A stretch of DNA of 64,000 nt from Paulownia fortunei (GCA_019321725.1 CM033119.1:3497865-3561864); one strand, 5' to 3'; shown: positions 1 to 11,392, numbered from the stretch's first letter. The notes: generated by a model from the sequence alone, not told the origin. Made by a program: numbers and translations.

Positions 1-1
1 T

Positions 2-366
2 CTTAAGACCATCACAGGGACATTGAAAGAAGCTGAGGCAATTGGCTTCTCAGTCCTGAAGTAGTGTTGATGCTCATGTCTGGGGAAAAGTCAAGCCCAA
101 ATCCGAGAAGATGGTCACTGGTTTCGAAATTTACCCATTCAAGATGCGTACATGTTGAGATGGATCAAGAAAATGAAGCTCAGGACTTTAATGCATTGAA
201 CATCCACAAGTCGCTTAAAGGCTTGGATGCTGTTGCTGTTCCAGATTTTCTGAAGCAGTTGAAAGCATCAGAAATGGCCATTCAGAAAATTAAAAAAGGG
301 CTTGAATCTTTCTTCAGGAATTTAATCAAAGAAAGAGTTTCTCTTCTTAATGTTCTCAGCCACTAA
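2..366 (+). pseudogene. DUF241/BPS1-like copy A, 3' part, frameshifted and cut by the window edge
   Basis: The sequence aligns with the C-terminal 40% of the other DUF241 copies, and the 5' part lies outside the window. Codons from position 2 follow the family frame up to AAG, then meet TAG at 62-64. Compared with the other copies, one base is missing there, after which the family frame resumes and runs to TAA at 364-366. The tail ends in the family signature RVSLLNVLSH. It is more diverged than the other near-full-length copies (for example ALNIHKSLKGLDAV), so it is an older duplicate. Frameshift and stop are seen directly; loss of function is inferred, and a base-calling error cannot be excluded. 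Confidence 0.75.
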
Positions 367-779
367 GCCTCTTTTGACTTGTGCTTCTTTTTGAGTTTTT
401 GACAACATATAAAGTTGTATGCTACTGTAAATCTATACTTCTATACCATATATATAAAAGTGTAAATATATTCTATACATGAAAGTGTAAATTATGCAAG
501 TGTGTTTTTTAATTGTGAAAAGATATCTATATCCTTACTTAAGTATTTCTTTTAATAAATAAAGGTAAGTTAGGAAAGAATAAAATTTTATTAGAGAATG
601 AAACCATTAAGGAGACTTTAATTCACTAAAGGCATATACGATAACAAGGTTAATGATAGACTAAATTACAACTGTATAATTATGTATAAAACAATCACCA
701 TTTTCCATGATCTTAATGAGTAGTAGTAATTAAATCCCTAACGAGGACAATATAACTCAGCACAGGCTACACATGTACT
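367..779. other. 3' flank of copy A, no gene
   Basis: This AT-rich downstream sequence contains several short TATATA stretches near 450-470. I see no coding potential or recognisable repeat before the promoter block of copy B begins. Confidence 0.5.
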
Positions 780-1133
780 CGTGTGTACCTTTGTATTTTC
801 ATCATTGTCTGAAGATCAGAAACCTCCAGCCTAACACAATTAATCTTTTATTTCCAGCTTCCATTGCTGGGAAACATTTTCTGCGTAGGCTCATTAATGA
901 GTCAGATGTATGAATAACAATTATTAAATAAATTAAAATGCCTGTCAAGATTCCTCATGCTTCAAGATCAGCAATTATAGTGTAGCTGAGATCTGTATGA
1001 TTGAGTTTTTCATTTTCAGTTGTTCAAGATCCAATGGACACGGAACTCGTGCACACTCATATTTATTTCAATTTTCACAGGTGATGAGACATTGTAGGTG
1101 GAATATATTCCTTTTGTTTTCTTTATCTATCTC

Positions 1134-1144
1134 CCTATATATAC
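1134..1144 (+). promoter_or_regulatory. TATA box of copy B
   Basis: CTATATATACA lies about 97 bp before the start codon. The same position is occupied by a TATA motif in the other copies, and by an expanded (TA)n tract in three of them. Confidence 0.65.
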
Positions 1145-1161
1145 AGCTTGATAACAAGAAG

Positions 1162-1179
1162 ATGGCTTCAAGCACTTGA
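1162..1179 (+). other. Tiny upstream ORF (MASST) in the leader of copy B
   Basis: ATG-GCT-TCA-AGC-ACT-TGA lies 62 bp before the main start. The same five-codon ORF is present upstream of class 1 copies D, F, I and L, and as MASRT in copy J. It begins only about 20-28 bp after the TATA box, so whether it is inside the transcript is uncertain. Confidence 0.4.
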
Positions 1180-1240
1180 CATCTTTTCTCAAGGCTCATA
1201 TTGTACATTCAGCCTCAAAGAGTTCATTTCGATAGAAAAG

Positions 1241-2095
1241 ATGGCTAATTTCCATTCTCGATCAAACAGTTTTCCATCTCAATCTCATCCAGTAATGGAA
1301 TGTGTTGAAGATCATTTGTGCAGGTTAAAGGCCTCAGAAGCCGCATCAACATCAGCCACTTCTATATGTGCAAACTTGGCTAGCCTCAGAGATTTACATG
1401 ACAGCATCAATACTCTGATTCAGATGCCTTCAATCCAACAAGCCCTTTCTCATGAACAAGGTGAAGATTGGATAAACGAGTTGCTCGAGGGATCTCTCAG
1501 GCTCGTGGATCTTTGTGGTTTTTCTAGAGATATTGTGTGTTTAACCAAGGAATCTGTTCAAGATCTTGAGTCCTCCATCAGGAGAAATAAAGTTGAAACA
1601 GCCACAGCAGTTGACGTTAATACTTATGTGGCCTCAAGAAAGAAGATTAATAAGATGGTCAACAAGTGCATCAAGAATATTAAGAGCTTCAACCAAAACT
1701 CTACAGCAGTCCATGACAGAGATTATGATCTCAAGGCCATTGGAACAATGCTAACAGAAGCAGAGTCCCTTGATTTCTTGGTCCTAAAGTCTGTATTGAT
1801 ACTCTTGTCTGGGGAAAAGGAAAGATCAAACCAAAGAAGTTGGTCATTGCTTTCAAAATTCACTCAAACCAGCCGTGTATATTCTGAGGTAGAGCAAGAA
1901 AGTGGTGCCGAGGATTTGTGTTCCTTGAACATCCACAAGTCACGAAAAAGCATGGACAGCATGACCGTGAAGAACATGTTGAAGCAGTTGAAAGCATCAG
2001 AAATGACCATCCAGGAAATTGAAGAGGGATTAGAAGCCTTGTTTAGAAGTTTAGTCAAAACTAGAGTTTCACTTCTTAATGTTCTCAGCCATTAG
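1241..2095 (+). CDS. DUF241/BPS1-like protein, copy B (class 1, intact)
   Basis: This single-exon gene encodes 284 aa. It belongs to the plant-specific DUF241 family (Pfam PF03087, BPS1-like), whose biochemical role is not established; no enzyme motif, signal peptide or membrane segment is visible. The N-terminus MANFHSRSNSFPSQSHP is the usual family start. It is followed by the ASLRDLH and GSLRLVDLCGFSRDIV segments, a SSIRR and VASRKKINKMVNKCIK region, and the C-terminal EGLEALFRSLVKTRVSLLN helix. I chose the ATG at 1241 because all copies align from it and because the TATA box lies upstream. The open frame continues upstream only into leader sequence without another suitable ATG. Class 1 markers are MECVED, the longer NKVETATAVDVN linker and GEKERSNQ. 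The product is probably a helical cytosolic protein, which is inference. Copy C follows in the same orientation. Confidence 0.88.
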   Translation: MANFHSRSNSFPSQSHPVMECVEDHLCRLKASEAASTSATSICANLASLRDLHDSINTLIQMPSIQQALSHEQGEDWINELLEGSLRLVDLCGFSRDIVCLTKESVQDLESSIRRNKVETATAVDVNTYVASRKKINKMVNKCIKNIKSFNQNSTAVHDRDYDLKAIGTMLTEAESLDFLVLKSVLILLSGEKERSNQRSWSLLSKFTQTSRVYSEVEQESGAEDLCSLNIHKSRKSMDSMTVKNMLKQLKASEMTIQEIEEGLEALFRSLVKTRVSLLNVLSH

Positions 2096-2929
2096 CCTCT
2101 TTGGCTTGGGCTTAATTTTTGAATTTTTAACCACACCATAGAGTTGTATACTTCTAAAAGTGAAATAAAAAATTGATACTGATACTTAATTATCTATACA
2201 ATCCTTGCACAAAACCTCAACCCAAAATCTATGGCTCTATCTATTTATCTAAAATTACTGATCTGAATTAATTGCCTGAGAGTTCTAGGGATATGTCTGG
2301 TGAATACCGAGATATTTCCTATATTCCAATAGATGCAGGAATTGCACCTTTAGATGTTTATCAATAATTTACAATTCATCGACTATTAGTTGATTGTTTT
2401 TCTTAGTGTATCTTATTATTGGGTTACCCAATAAAAAAATATGAATATCGCGTGTACAGTTTGGTGATGCAGTAGTGTGATCTCTAATTGATCATGTGTA
2501 GAGCTGGGCTGTCAAGATTCCACTTGTTATTAATTATTGATCAATTAATGGATGAAAATGACCATTTTTTATGATCTGAACTAGTAATGACTTAATATCA
2601 TGGTGCAACTAAACCATGAGGCCACAAAATAGCCATTGTTTGTCAAAACATGTTTAACTGAATTCATGTGCATCTGTGTTACATTTCTTTCATTATCTGA
2701 GAGTTGTATACTTCTGTAGAAAAGAGAAAAAGAATATTGATACAAGTACCAATTTCTAATGCTTGATAAATTGCAGATCTGAAAATTTTGTTTCTTTCTA
2801 ATGCTTGATAAATTATATGTAAAGTTATAATTAGCAGTACTAATTTACTCCCCATGAGGACTATGAAGTTCCAATTATTATCAAAGCACAAACTACATCA
2901 ATCATGTTGTTCAACCATACTCGCCTCAG
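2096..2929. other. 3' flank of copy B, no gene
   Basis: This is the conserved downstream flank shared with copies D, F, I and the right side of the copia element (for example TTAATTATCTATACAAT near 2189). It also holds older promoter-flank relics. No open frame here is credible. Confidence 0.5.
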
Positions 2930-3326
2930 CCTTTGTTATGTTTTTCCATGTCTGAAGATCAGAAACACCAGCCTAATAAATTTCTTTCCTTCTTTCTATT
3001 GAAGAACAGATATCATAAGCTGATTATGCCTCGGTTTTATGGAAGCCCATATTATTAAATCAACTTAATGTAGCCAAGATCTGTTGATTGAATTTTTTCA
3101 TCTTCAGTTGTTCCAGGTTCAGGGAGCATTGAATTATAACACGATCAAATTTAATTCAATTTCCACCAATGATAAGACATCCTAGGTGCAATAGATTCCT
3201 TTTGTTTTCTTTCTCCATCTTCCCTTATATAGCTTGTGCCAAAGAGATGGCTTCAAGCCCTCAGCATCTTTTCTCAAGACCAAAACTGTACATCAGGCCG
3301 TAAAGAGTTCATTTTGACGGAAAAAG
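2930..3326 (+). promoter_or_regulatory. Promoter and leader block of DUF241 copy C, with an 18-codon upstream ORF
   Basis: The distal TGTCTGAAGATCAGAAAC motif lies near 2950. A TATA box (CTTATATAG) is at 3224-3232. An upstream ORF at 3247-3303 begins MASSPQHLFSRPKLY and ends TAA, 23 bp before the main ATG. Class 2 copies share this longer version of the upstream ORF, whereas class 1 copies have a five-codon version. Confidence 0.55.
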
Positions 3327-4154
3327 ATGGCTAACTTCCATTCCCGATCAAACAGTTTACCAGCTAAATCTCATCCAGTAATGGATGATGTCGAAGATCA
3401 TTTGTGCAGGTTAAAGGCCTCGCGAGACACATCAACATCAGCCAGTTCTATATGTGCAAACTTGGCTAGCCTCAGAGATTTGCATGAAGGCATCAATAAT
3501 CTGATTCAGATGCCTTCAATCCAACAAGTCCTTTCCCATGAAGAAGGTGAAGATTGGATAAATGAGTTGCTCGAGGGATCTCTCAGGCTTGTGGATCTTT
3601 GCGGATTTTCTAGAGATGTTGTGTGTTTAACCAAGGAATCTGTTCAAGAGCTTGAATCCTCCATTAGGAGAAAAGCAGATGACGTCAATGCTTATGCGGC
3701 CTCAAGAAAGAAGATCGTTAAAATGGTCAACAAGTGCATCAAGAATTTGAAGAGCTTCAACCAAGATTCCACTGCACTCCCGGACAAAGACTGTGATCTT
3801 AAGGCCATTGGCACGATGCTGAAGGAAACAGAGGCCCTTGATTTCTCGGTCCTAAAGTCTGTATTGATACTCATGTCTGGGGCAAAGGGAAGATCAAAGC
3901 AAAGAAGTTTGTCGTTGCTTTCCAAGTTTGCTCAAACTAGCCGTGTACATTGTGAAATACAGCAAGAAAGTGGCGCTGCTGATGACTTGTGTTCCTTGAA
4001 CATCGACAAGTCTAGAAAGGGCATGGACAATATCACTTTGAAGCAGTTGAAAGCAACAGAAATGTGCATCCAGGAACTTGAAGAGGGCTTAGAAGCCTTC
4101 TTTAGGAGTCTAATCAAAACTAGAGTTTCTCTTCTTAATGTTCTCTGCCATTAG
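3327..4154 (+). CDS. DUF241/BPS1-like protein, copy C (class 2, intact)
   Basis: This single-exon gene encodes 275 aa of the DUF241/BPS1-like family, whose function is unknown. It starts MANFHSRSNSLPAKSHPVMDD; the MDDVED motif, the short KADDVNAYAASRKK linker, GAKGRSKQ and the ITLKQLKATEMCIQ tail define class 2. It ends RVSLLNVLCH, where class 1 ends in LSH. It is about nine residues shorter than class 1, from a shorter linker after SSIRR and a four-residue loss before LKQLK. No premature stop is present. It shares promoter layout and orientation with copy B, so the two are probably co-regulated tandem duplicates. It is likely functional because the frame is intact while several sister copies are broken, although expression is not shown by sequence. 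Confidence 0.87.
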   Translation: MANFHSRSNSLPAKSHPVMDDVEDHLCRLKASRDTSTSASSICANLASLRDLHEGINNLIQMPSIQQVLSHEEGEDWINELLEGSLRLVDLCGFSRDVVCLTKESVQELESSIRRKADDVNAYAASRKKIVKMVNKCIKNLKSFNQDSTALPDKDCDLKAIGTMLKETEALDFSVLKSVLILMSGAKGRSKQRSLSLLSKFAQTSRVHCEIQQESGAADDLCSLNIDKSRKGMDNITLKQLKATEMCIQELEEGLEAFFRSLIKTRVSLLNVLCH

Positions 4155-4502
4155 CCTCTTTTGCTTGAGCTAATGTTGGAGTTTTTTGACCACACCATTC
4201 AGTTGTATACTTCTATAAATGAAATCAAAGATGGATACTGATACTTGTGTTTATCTAATTAGCTATAGAGTTCTATATATAAATCTTCAACCCAAATTCT
4301 ATGAATCTCTCTATCCATCTAGTTACTGATCTTTTATACTTGCAAGTGATTTAGTTTTCCAAATTGAAAATGCATTATTCGGTTGAGTTGAGAAATGTGA
4401 CTAAGAAAAAATAATATTCATACTTAATTATTTAATTTTTTTTTAACTACAAACAAGGAAAATACAAATTTAAATTTTCTCTAAATTATATTTGAATAAG
4501 TG
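4155..4502. other. 3' flank of copy C, no gene
   Basis: Class 2 downstream flank, similar to those after copies E, J and K. It ends where the nested LTRs inserted at AAAAT (4503-4507). Confidence 0.5.
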
Positions 4503-4507
4503 AAAAT

Positions 4508-7376
4508 TGTTGCGGATTTTTGTGAAAGCAAGTGCACGTTATCGTTAACAAGTAATAAAGTGATGGGTGAATATCATTTGCGCGAGAACTGTTGAATAAC
4601 TAAATACCGAAATTTTGTTAACTCTAATTTGATTTGAACAAACAAAAGTGGGTAACAATTAATGCAAATAAACTTAAACTATTACTAGAATAATACGCAA
4701 AAATTAAATAAAAATGAATTTTAATAATTTGAAAAACTAGGGTTATGATTTCACTATAATTAGTTCGAATTGAATATTTTATCTCATTAATCTCAATTTA
4801 TTTTTCATATGATAGTCGATAATCCCTAAATTATCTATTAGCCTCTCTCGAGGTCAAACGAAAATATCATCAATTGATAATCCAATATATATTACTATGT
4901 GAATTACAACAATCAACAATTCATTAGGTTTTATGGATCTCAAACAAGACTACATAAGCCATGCGAGTATATTTGATGAGTGGATTTTATACTCATTAAT
5001 TGAGTAACATTTGTTTAACTTTATGATTAGTTTTCGAGTATTTTTGTTAACTTTTATGCATTTAATTTAAAATATTATTGGTAATACCAAAATGAGGAGA
5101 AAATGGAAATAAACATAAAACTTGGTTTAAATTTTTAATAATCCGTTTTTTGGTGCTATTGAGGGCAGTGTTCGTATTTCAATCATAACATTTTGCTCCA
5201 ATATCATTTTAACTTGTTTCTTGAATCATTGGATAACCAAGATATATCTATAATGTTTATGTTTACTATGAATTCTAGTTCTTTCTATTTCAATGAGAAA
5301 AATTGGGTTAAATAGTTTGTATTTGACTAAAAATTTCTGGTATGATACATGTTGGTATTTCAAACATAAATCTTTCCACAGATTTCATATTGAGTTGATT
5401 CACGTTTCTATCGAAAGACAAGACATAGAGATACAATTCAGATGAGACACCAAAAGCCAATTTAGCTTAAAAATGGATGAAAAATTAGTTGAAAGAGGCT
5501 ATAAGTACAACAGAAACTCATCTTGGACAGCAAGAGCCTGTAGCGCCTAGGCACTGCAATCACTGTCCAGGACAGAATGTGCAGTGCCTAGGCGCTGCAA
5601 ATTGGCGCCTAGGAGCTGCCAACCGGGCAAGAAAGGGCAAATTGGTATTTTATGCCCTCTTTAGAGCATCTGCCATCAAGTTTAAGTATTCTAAAAACCT
5701 CCATTTCAAATTTGTAGAAAGGGAGAGAGGGAGAGAAGAGAAAACAAGTCAAGAAAAAAGAAGGAAGAAGAAGAAGAAGAGGACAAATTCTTCCAAGAAT
5801 TGAGAAGAAGACATCTACAAGGGGAAGAAACTTATCATAGTTCCAAATTTTATTTCATTTTCCTATTTCTCTTATTAATTATGTCTATGAATATTGTTAG
5901 GTTGTCTTTCATTTTTATCATTATGAATTAATTTATTTTTCTAGGGTTGTGATGTAATCTAATTATGATATTTTGAATATTTATATTAATTCAATTCTCA
6001 ATTTATGTTCAAGTTGAGTTTTTTATATTATTCTTAATGCTTTCAATTACTTGACTACTAATTGAATTATTTACTAATCATATTGACCCGGGAGGTGATA
6101 TATGTGTCTAGTTCTATGTGTAGAAAATCATAAATTGCATGTGAGATAGGAATATACTTACATGATTTGTATAGTCTTGTTGGAGATCCATAGAACCTAA
6201 TGAATTATTGATTGTTGTAATTCATATAGGAATATAGTGGGTTAGCAATTGATAATATTTTCATTAGACCTTGGGAGAGGTTAGTGGATAATTTAGGGAT
6301 TCTCGACTATCACTTATAAAATAAATTGAGATTGATGCGATGAATTATTTAATTCGGACAAATTATGGTGAAATCATAACCCTAGGCTTTTTAAGTTAGT
6401 GAATTTTATCTTTAATTGCTTTCTATCATTAAGTTTAGTTGAGTTTAGTTTATAAACAAAATTACAAAAATGCATTCATTCAAATAAAATTAGAATTAAC
6501 ATAATTTCGGTACTTAATAATTCAACAATTCTCGTGGGAACGATAATTAATTCATCACTTTATTACTTGTATACGATAATATGCACTTGCATTTACGAAT
6601 TTTCGCAACAATACTCCTATTTCACATACAATTTATTAATTTTACACATAGAATTAGACACATATATCACCTCTCGAGTCAATATGATTAGCAAATTATT
6701 TAATTAATGGCCAAATAATTAAAAGTATTAAGAACCATCTAAAAAACTCAATTTGAAAAAATATATCAAAAGTTGAATTAATAAAAATATTCAAAATATC
6801 ATAATTAAATTACATTGTAACCATAGAAAAAGAATTAGTTCATGATAAAAATGAAAGATAACTTAATAATGTTCATGAACATAATCAAAGAGACAAATAG
6901 AAAAATAAAATAGAACTTGGAAGATAATGAGTTTCTTCAATTTTGGAAGAAATCTCTTCTCTTCCCTTGTTTTCTTATCTTCTTCTTTCTTCTTTCTTGA
7001 CTTTTTTTTCTTTCCTTTACTCCTCCTTAAATCCCTCTCTTGGAGGCTTTTAGGATACTTAAAAATAAATGAAAAATAGCAAAACATCCATTTTGCTTAT
7101 TTTTTTCACCTGGTAGCGCCTAAGGCTAATTGGACAATGCCTAGGCGCTGTCTTTACTGAAAAATGACAATTTGCTAGTAGGTGCAGTGTTTAGGCGCCG
7201 TACCTACTGAAATAGTATTTTTTTTTAAAGAAAAATATAAGAATAATGCAAATTTTTGTACATTCAAGTTGACTTTCTTTCTTCCTAGTCAAATTTAATA
7301 ACATTGAAAATGACGGAAATAAATAAAAGAGTTAAGCAAATGGTACTCAATTAATGGGTATAAAACCCACTCAATA
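4508..7376 (-). mobile_element. Solo LTR (outer, minus orientation), interrupted by a second LTR
   Basis: The two pieces, 4508-4973 and 6616-7376, together form the reverse complement of the inner LTR at 4974-6610. The left edge reads TGTTGCGG and the right edge CTCAATA, so one terminal dinucleotide has mutated from the canonical TG...CA. Identical AAAAT pentamers at 4503-4507 and 7377-7381 are the target-site duplication. The end style (CACTTGCAT...TTTCGCAACA) resembles long LTRs of Athila/Tat-type Ty3 elements; that assignment is an inference from memory of the family. No internal retroelement coding is present, hence a solo LTR. Confidence 0.8.
4974..6610 (+). mobile_element. Solo LTR (inner, plus orientation) nested in the outer copy
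   Basis: The element begins TGATGAGTGG at 4974 and ends TTTTCGCAACA at 6610, about 1.64 kb. It is flanked by ATATT (4969-4973) and ATACT (6611-6615), a 5-bp target duplication with one difference. Removing it restores a continuous outer LTR across GAGTATATT/CCTATTTC. It contains a purine-rich GAA tract near 5760-5790 and repeated GCGCCTAGGCGCTG-like palindromic motifs at 5535-5620. These recur in inverted form near 7110-7200. Open frames here (for example 5489-5803) match no known protein. Confidence 0.82.
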
Positions 7377-7477
7377 AAAATATAGTGGGCTTCAACATTT
7401 TTTTATTTATTTTACATTCACAAATTGTTCATAAATGAAGAAATGAATTTTAAACTGATTATGATTTTTTTCCCATA

Positions 7478-8750
7478 AATACTGATTAATCTAAAGTGGT
7501 TACATTACAATTTCCTTTTATAACAATCTTTTCAATAGAAAATAATCCAGACTTATTAGGCAATCAACTAAATTTCTAAGGATTTTAAACTATACTAATT
7601 ATTTTAATAGTTATAACCAAAATCATTCTATATAAGATGATTTATGAGGAGTTAACATATGTAAACAAGTATATATAATAGGTTTATTTAGGTCAAGAGC
7701 CTCTTTTGTAATAGTTTTATTTCTTTTAAGTTTTAAAAAATAACCTTTTCTAAGAACATAGATCATTTTTTTTTAAAGGTAAATATATTTAAAAGAGATC
7801 CTGTATTCTTTATAAAACTATGAAAAATACCTAAACAAATATTTAGAAAACATATCTCCTCAATCCTTATAGATATTAATCCTTTGAATTTACTCTTATA
7901 CTAAGGAAAAATTATTTTTGTTTGGTAACTCAACCTATTTTCATTTTTAGTCTTTAATTAAAAGTTGAGAGTTTATTAATTTACATACAATATTTCTCAA
8001 ATATTGGATAATCTAGTCCAAGTTCACCCAAAAAAATTAAAATTGACCAAAAAATATCACGTGCCCAGAACATAACATCTCAAATTGGGGATTTTTCTGA
8101 AATGGAGGGAAAATTGTTTATTTGGACTTACCTATAATTATTTTTATACGGGAATTGCTAAATTTCCCTCGAAATCAATTTTCACTCATTTTTACTCAAA
8201 AGCTTTGAAAATAAAAAAGAAATTGAGTCAAAAATGTATCATATATAACTTTTCAACATGGTGCTAATATATGTATAATATTTTTATTTCTATTAGATTA
8301 TTTTAAAATATTTTAAAATATTTCATTTAATAATTTAAAGATCGAGTTAATTGATACTATTGCAATATATTATGAGATATATATACATATATTATATTAT
8401 AATTATTTGGGCCTCAATAAGGACTTAAAATTATTTTACTATTAAAAATATTTTGTCATAAAATAAATAAATTATTTATTCTATCAAAGTCCAATATTAT
8501 TGCCTATCATACAAAGAATTCTTAAATGATATGTATAAAATAAATATATGTATATATATCTCATAATATATTGCAATAGTATCAATTATTTGGGCCTCAA
8601 TAAGGACTTAAAATTATTTTACTATTAAAAATATTTTGTCATAAAATAAATAAATTATTTATTCTATCAAAGTCCAATATTATTGCCTATCATACAAAGA
8701 ATTCTTAAATGATATGTATAAAATAATTCAATTTTGAAATATAATTAATT
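7478..8750 (+). repeat. Dispersed repeat, copy 1 (inverted relative to 44300-45405)
   Basis: This block of about 1.1-1.3 kb aligns along its length with the reverse complement of 44300-45405. Shared stretches include GATTAATCTAAA, GGGGATTTTTCTGAAATGG and ACTATTAAAAATATTTTG. The other copy abuts the 3' flank of DUF241 copy K at about 45405, which marks one element end. A third partial, inverted relative lies at about 8919-9150. No coding region or LTR/TIR signature was recognised, so the class is unknown. Confidence 0.6.
8353..8726. repeat. Perfect 143-bp direct repeat with an inverted 40-bp templated spacer
   Basis: 8401-8543 and 8584-8726 read as identical 143-bp direct repeats. The 40-bp spacer 8544-8583 is the exact reverse complement of 8353-8392, which lies just before the first repeat. 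The second relative at 44.3-45.4 kb lacks this arrangement, so it arose locally and recently, probably by template switching. Confidence 0.75.
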
Positions 8751-9150
8751 TTTTAAATTATGAAGAAAGTTTTTTTTTTGTTTATTAATACTATTTGTAT
8801 TCTGAAAAGAGAGAGAGAGAGAGAAAACACTTGATTGAAGTGGTAAAGTCCAATTTAAATCTCAACCATGAGAGTTCTTTATTAATTACTGATTTCAATT
8901 AGAGTTATTTTTTTTCACTCACATTTCTTCTTCATATTCTATGTTTTTGAGGAGAAATGTAAGAACTGATTTGGAAAGAAATTTTACCGTTTTCCTTATA
9001 AAAATAACCAATAGAGAAATCCACCTCAACAATTGTTCATCAATTTCAATGAAATCCAGAAACTCAGGTGTTATATACCCAACATGTGATGTAATTTGGA
9101 CTAAATATAGCAAATTTTGAAATATGATATATGTAAATTACGAACCTACA

Positions 9151-10264
9151 ATTAAAATAAAAGAATGTCAAATTACAGGACAAACAAAGCCATTTTTTAC
9201 CTTTATATTCATAACCATATCAAATTCAATAATATGTATGAAGTCCTTTTCCGTTACGAAAATTATATAAAAATCTTTTATAACAATTTGTTCCTCATGT
9301 CTAACAATTATTCAAGATATCAAAGAATATATAGAGTTTATTGGGCAAACGCTTCATTTCTTGTTTCAACTTTATCTTTATTTCCTTGAAAATTTTGAAT
9401 TGTTATTAATTTATATTAAATTTATTAAATTAACTTACAATCTAAAGAATAATAGAAAACAATGTTGATGCATTTTTATTAATAACTTCATTCTAGTGTT
9501 ACCATTTTATAGGTTAAAAACAAAGAAGAAATGGTAATTCAACAACTAGAGTGAGGGAGAAGAAATATTAGTAAACTTAAAAATAAAAATACAAAAATTC
9601 TATCAAACCAGATAAAAAGGGAAAGCCTGGAATCTTCAAGTCAAACAAAAGAACTTATGTAACCAAGAAATTAAATATTTATAGTTTTTATTTAGTTAAA
9701 CCATTACTTAAGTTTTGAATGTTCTTTATTTTCATTTCTTTAAATACTTCATTCAATTATTTATGTTGATCGGTTTGATTTCTAACCCATTACTGCCTTC
9801 GAGTGTTTTAAATGTTAAGTAAATTTACATGTTACTCCTATTTTTGTAAATAAATCATTAATTATAGAAGGATATTTATTTAAAATATGACTAGAACTTT
9901 GTTAAAATAAAAACTTAAAATTAAAAAACCAAAGTACTATGATAATAAGAATCAAGCAACAAGTGAAAGATACGTTTCGTTATATTTTGTTATCAAAATT
10001 ATCCAGTTATATTCTTTTTACGTGCAACACATATTTTTTATTAGTCTATTTAAAATTTAAAATGAAGGAGTTATGTGTGATTTGGAATGATTTGAGGGGA
10101 TCAATTTGGTGGAGCGAGTTTATGTACACTCAACCCCCAATAAACATGTAACATAATTTAGATCATAATATTGTGTATAGCTAATAAGTATTAGCTTCAT
10201 CTCTAATCACATGTTTATGCGCTTGCAACAGAGTGATACTTGCATCACTTGCCAGTGATATAAA
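9151..10264. other. AT-rich intergenic stretch, nothing recognised
   Basis: Short open frames occur by chance. I see no conserved protein, LTR or tandem repeat. Confidence 0.4.
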
Positions 10265-10271
10265 AAAAAAA

Positions 10272-10545
10272 ATAGTTGCCCCCACGGTAAATGACAGCGC
10301 TTGAGGTATCAACGTGAACGTTGAGAGTTCGATTTCCCCGAAGGTTTAAAAAGGTTGTTTGAGTGATGGACTCAAGTGTGTTGCTACTCCATGTAGGAGT
10401 CACATACCGAATTACCGACCCAGGTGTGTGTACACTGTGAATACCATGCGGCTTACTTTATTCAGTGGGTGTCTTTGGGGGTGGACATTCACTCTAGGAT
10501 TTAGTCGGGGCATAAGTATCGGATACCTAGGTATAAAAAAAAAAA
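10272..10545 (+). mobile_element. SINE-like element (tRNA-related head, poly-A tail)
   Basis: This unit of about 270 bp is richer in GC than its surroundings. It opens GTTGCCCCCACGG, carries a B-box-like AGTTCGATTTCC at about 10326-10337 and ends in an A11 tract at about 10537-10547. The sequence ATAGTT occurs both just before the head and just after the poly-A, a possible short target duplication. Head, internal promoter box and tail fit a plant SINE. The A box is unclear and the family is not identified. Confidence 0.5.
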
Positions 10546-11392
10546 TGATAGTTACTTATACTTCCACAAATATTATCCACTAATTCTATTTATAGATCTT
10601 CAACCCCATTTCAAAGTATCTCTTTGTCGATCCAAAAATATACTCATCTGCTTCATTGTCAGGAATTGTAGTTTCATAATAGAAATGTATGGTAACTGGT
10701 AATTTGGGAAAGCCTCTTCTATGATAAGAATTGCTGGACATACAGCTTTACAAATCGATCTTTCATTTGTCATGACTTAAAACTTTAAGTGATGTTGGAT
10801 CAGCTTTTACATTAGCAGCCATGAATATGCAGCTTAATACCATGTGGAGAAAATATTAATCTATCTGTTAAATAAGAAGAATTCAAATAATTTCAATGGA
10901 ATATATAATTTGGGCACTGGCTACATAAAAAACGTGTAGTTATACTCGTGTGCACCTTCGCATTTTCAGCATTGTCTGAAGATCAGAAACCTCCAGCCTA
11001 ACACAATTAATCTTTTATTCCCAGCTTTCACTGTTGGGAAACCTTTTTGCATAGGCTCATTAATGAGTCTGCTCTTTGAATAACAGTTTATTAAATAAAT
11101 TAAAATGGCTGTCAAGATTCCTCATGCTTCAAGATCAGCAATTATCTGTATGATTTGAGTTTTTCATTTCAATTGCTCAAGATCAGGGGGACATGGAACT
11201 CGTGCACAATTTAAATTATTTCAATTTTCAGAAATGATGAGACATTGTAGGTGGAATATATTCCTTTTGTTTTCTTTATCTATCTCCCTATATGTACAGC
11301 TAATACCGAAAAGATGGCTTCAAGCACTTGACATTTTTTCTCAAGGAACATATTGTACATTCAGCCTCAAAGAGTTCATTTTGATTGAAAAG
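10546..11392 (+). promoter_or_regulatory. Flank relic and promoter block of DUF241 copy D
   Basis: The region 10560-10900 resembles the 3' flank of class 2 copies. From about 10970 it follows the standard promoter module (GTCTGAAGATCAGAAACC, then GTCAAGATTCCTCATGC). The TATA position at about 11288-11297 reads CTATATGTAC, a degenerate version. The MASST upstream ORF follows at about 11313. Confidence 0.5.

Larger units (their letters stand above)
780..1240 (+). promoter_or_regulatory. Promoter and leader block of DUF241 copy B
   Basis: This block recurs upstream of nearly every cluster copy. It holds the distal module TGTCTGAAGATCAGAAAC followed by CTCCAGCCTAA at about 805-835, then GTCAAGATTCCTCATGCTTC near 943-962. 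Further on lie a pyrimidine-rich stretch (CTTTTGTTTTCTTTATCT), a TATA box at 1134-1144 and a leader of about 70-100 bp. Its repeated conservation next to genes and pseudogenes shows that whole promoter-gene units were copied. Actual promoter activity is inferred. Confidence 0.6.

Noticed and set aside
997..1179. Open frame ending in MASST
   Set aside because: It runs through promoter and TATA sequence repeated non-coding before other copies. Only the last five codons matter, as a possible upstream ORF.
5489..5803. 104-codon open frame
   Set aside because: It lies inside the inner solo LTR, is Lys/Glu-rich because of a GAA repeat, and matches no known protein.
6863..7087. Open frame on the minus strand
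   Set aside because: It lies in the inverted LTR copy and is another chance frame through the same purine-rich tract.
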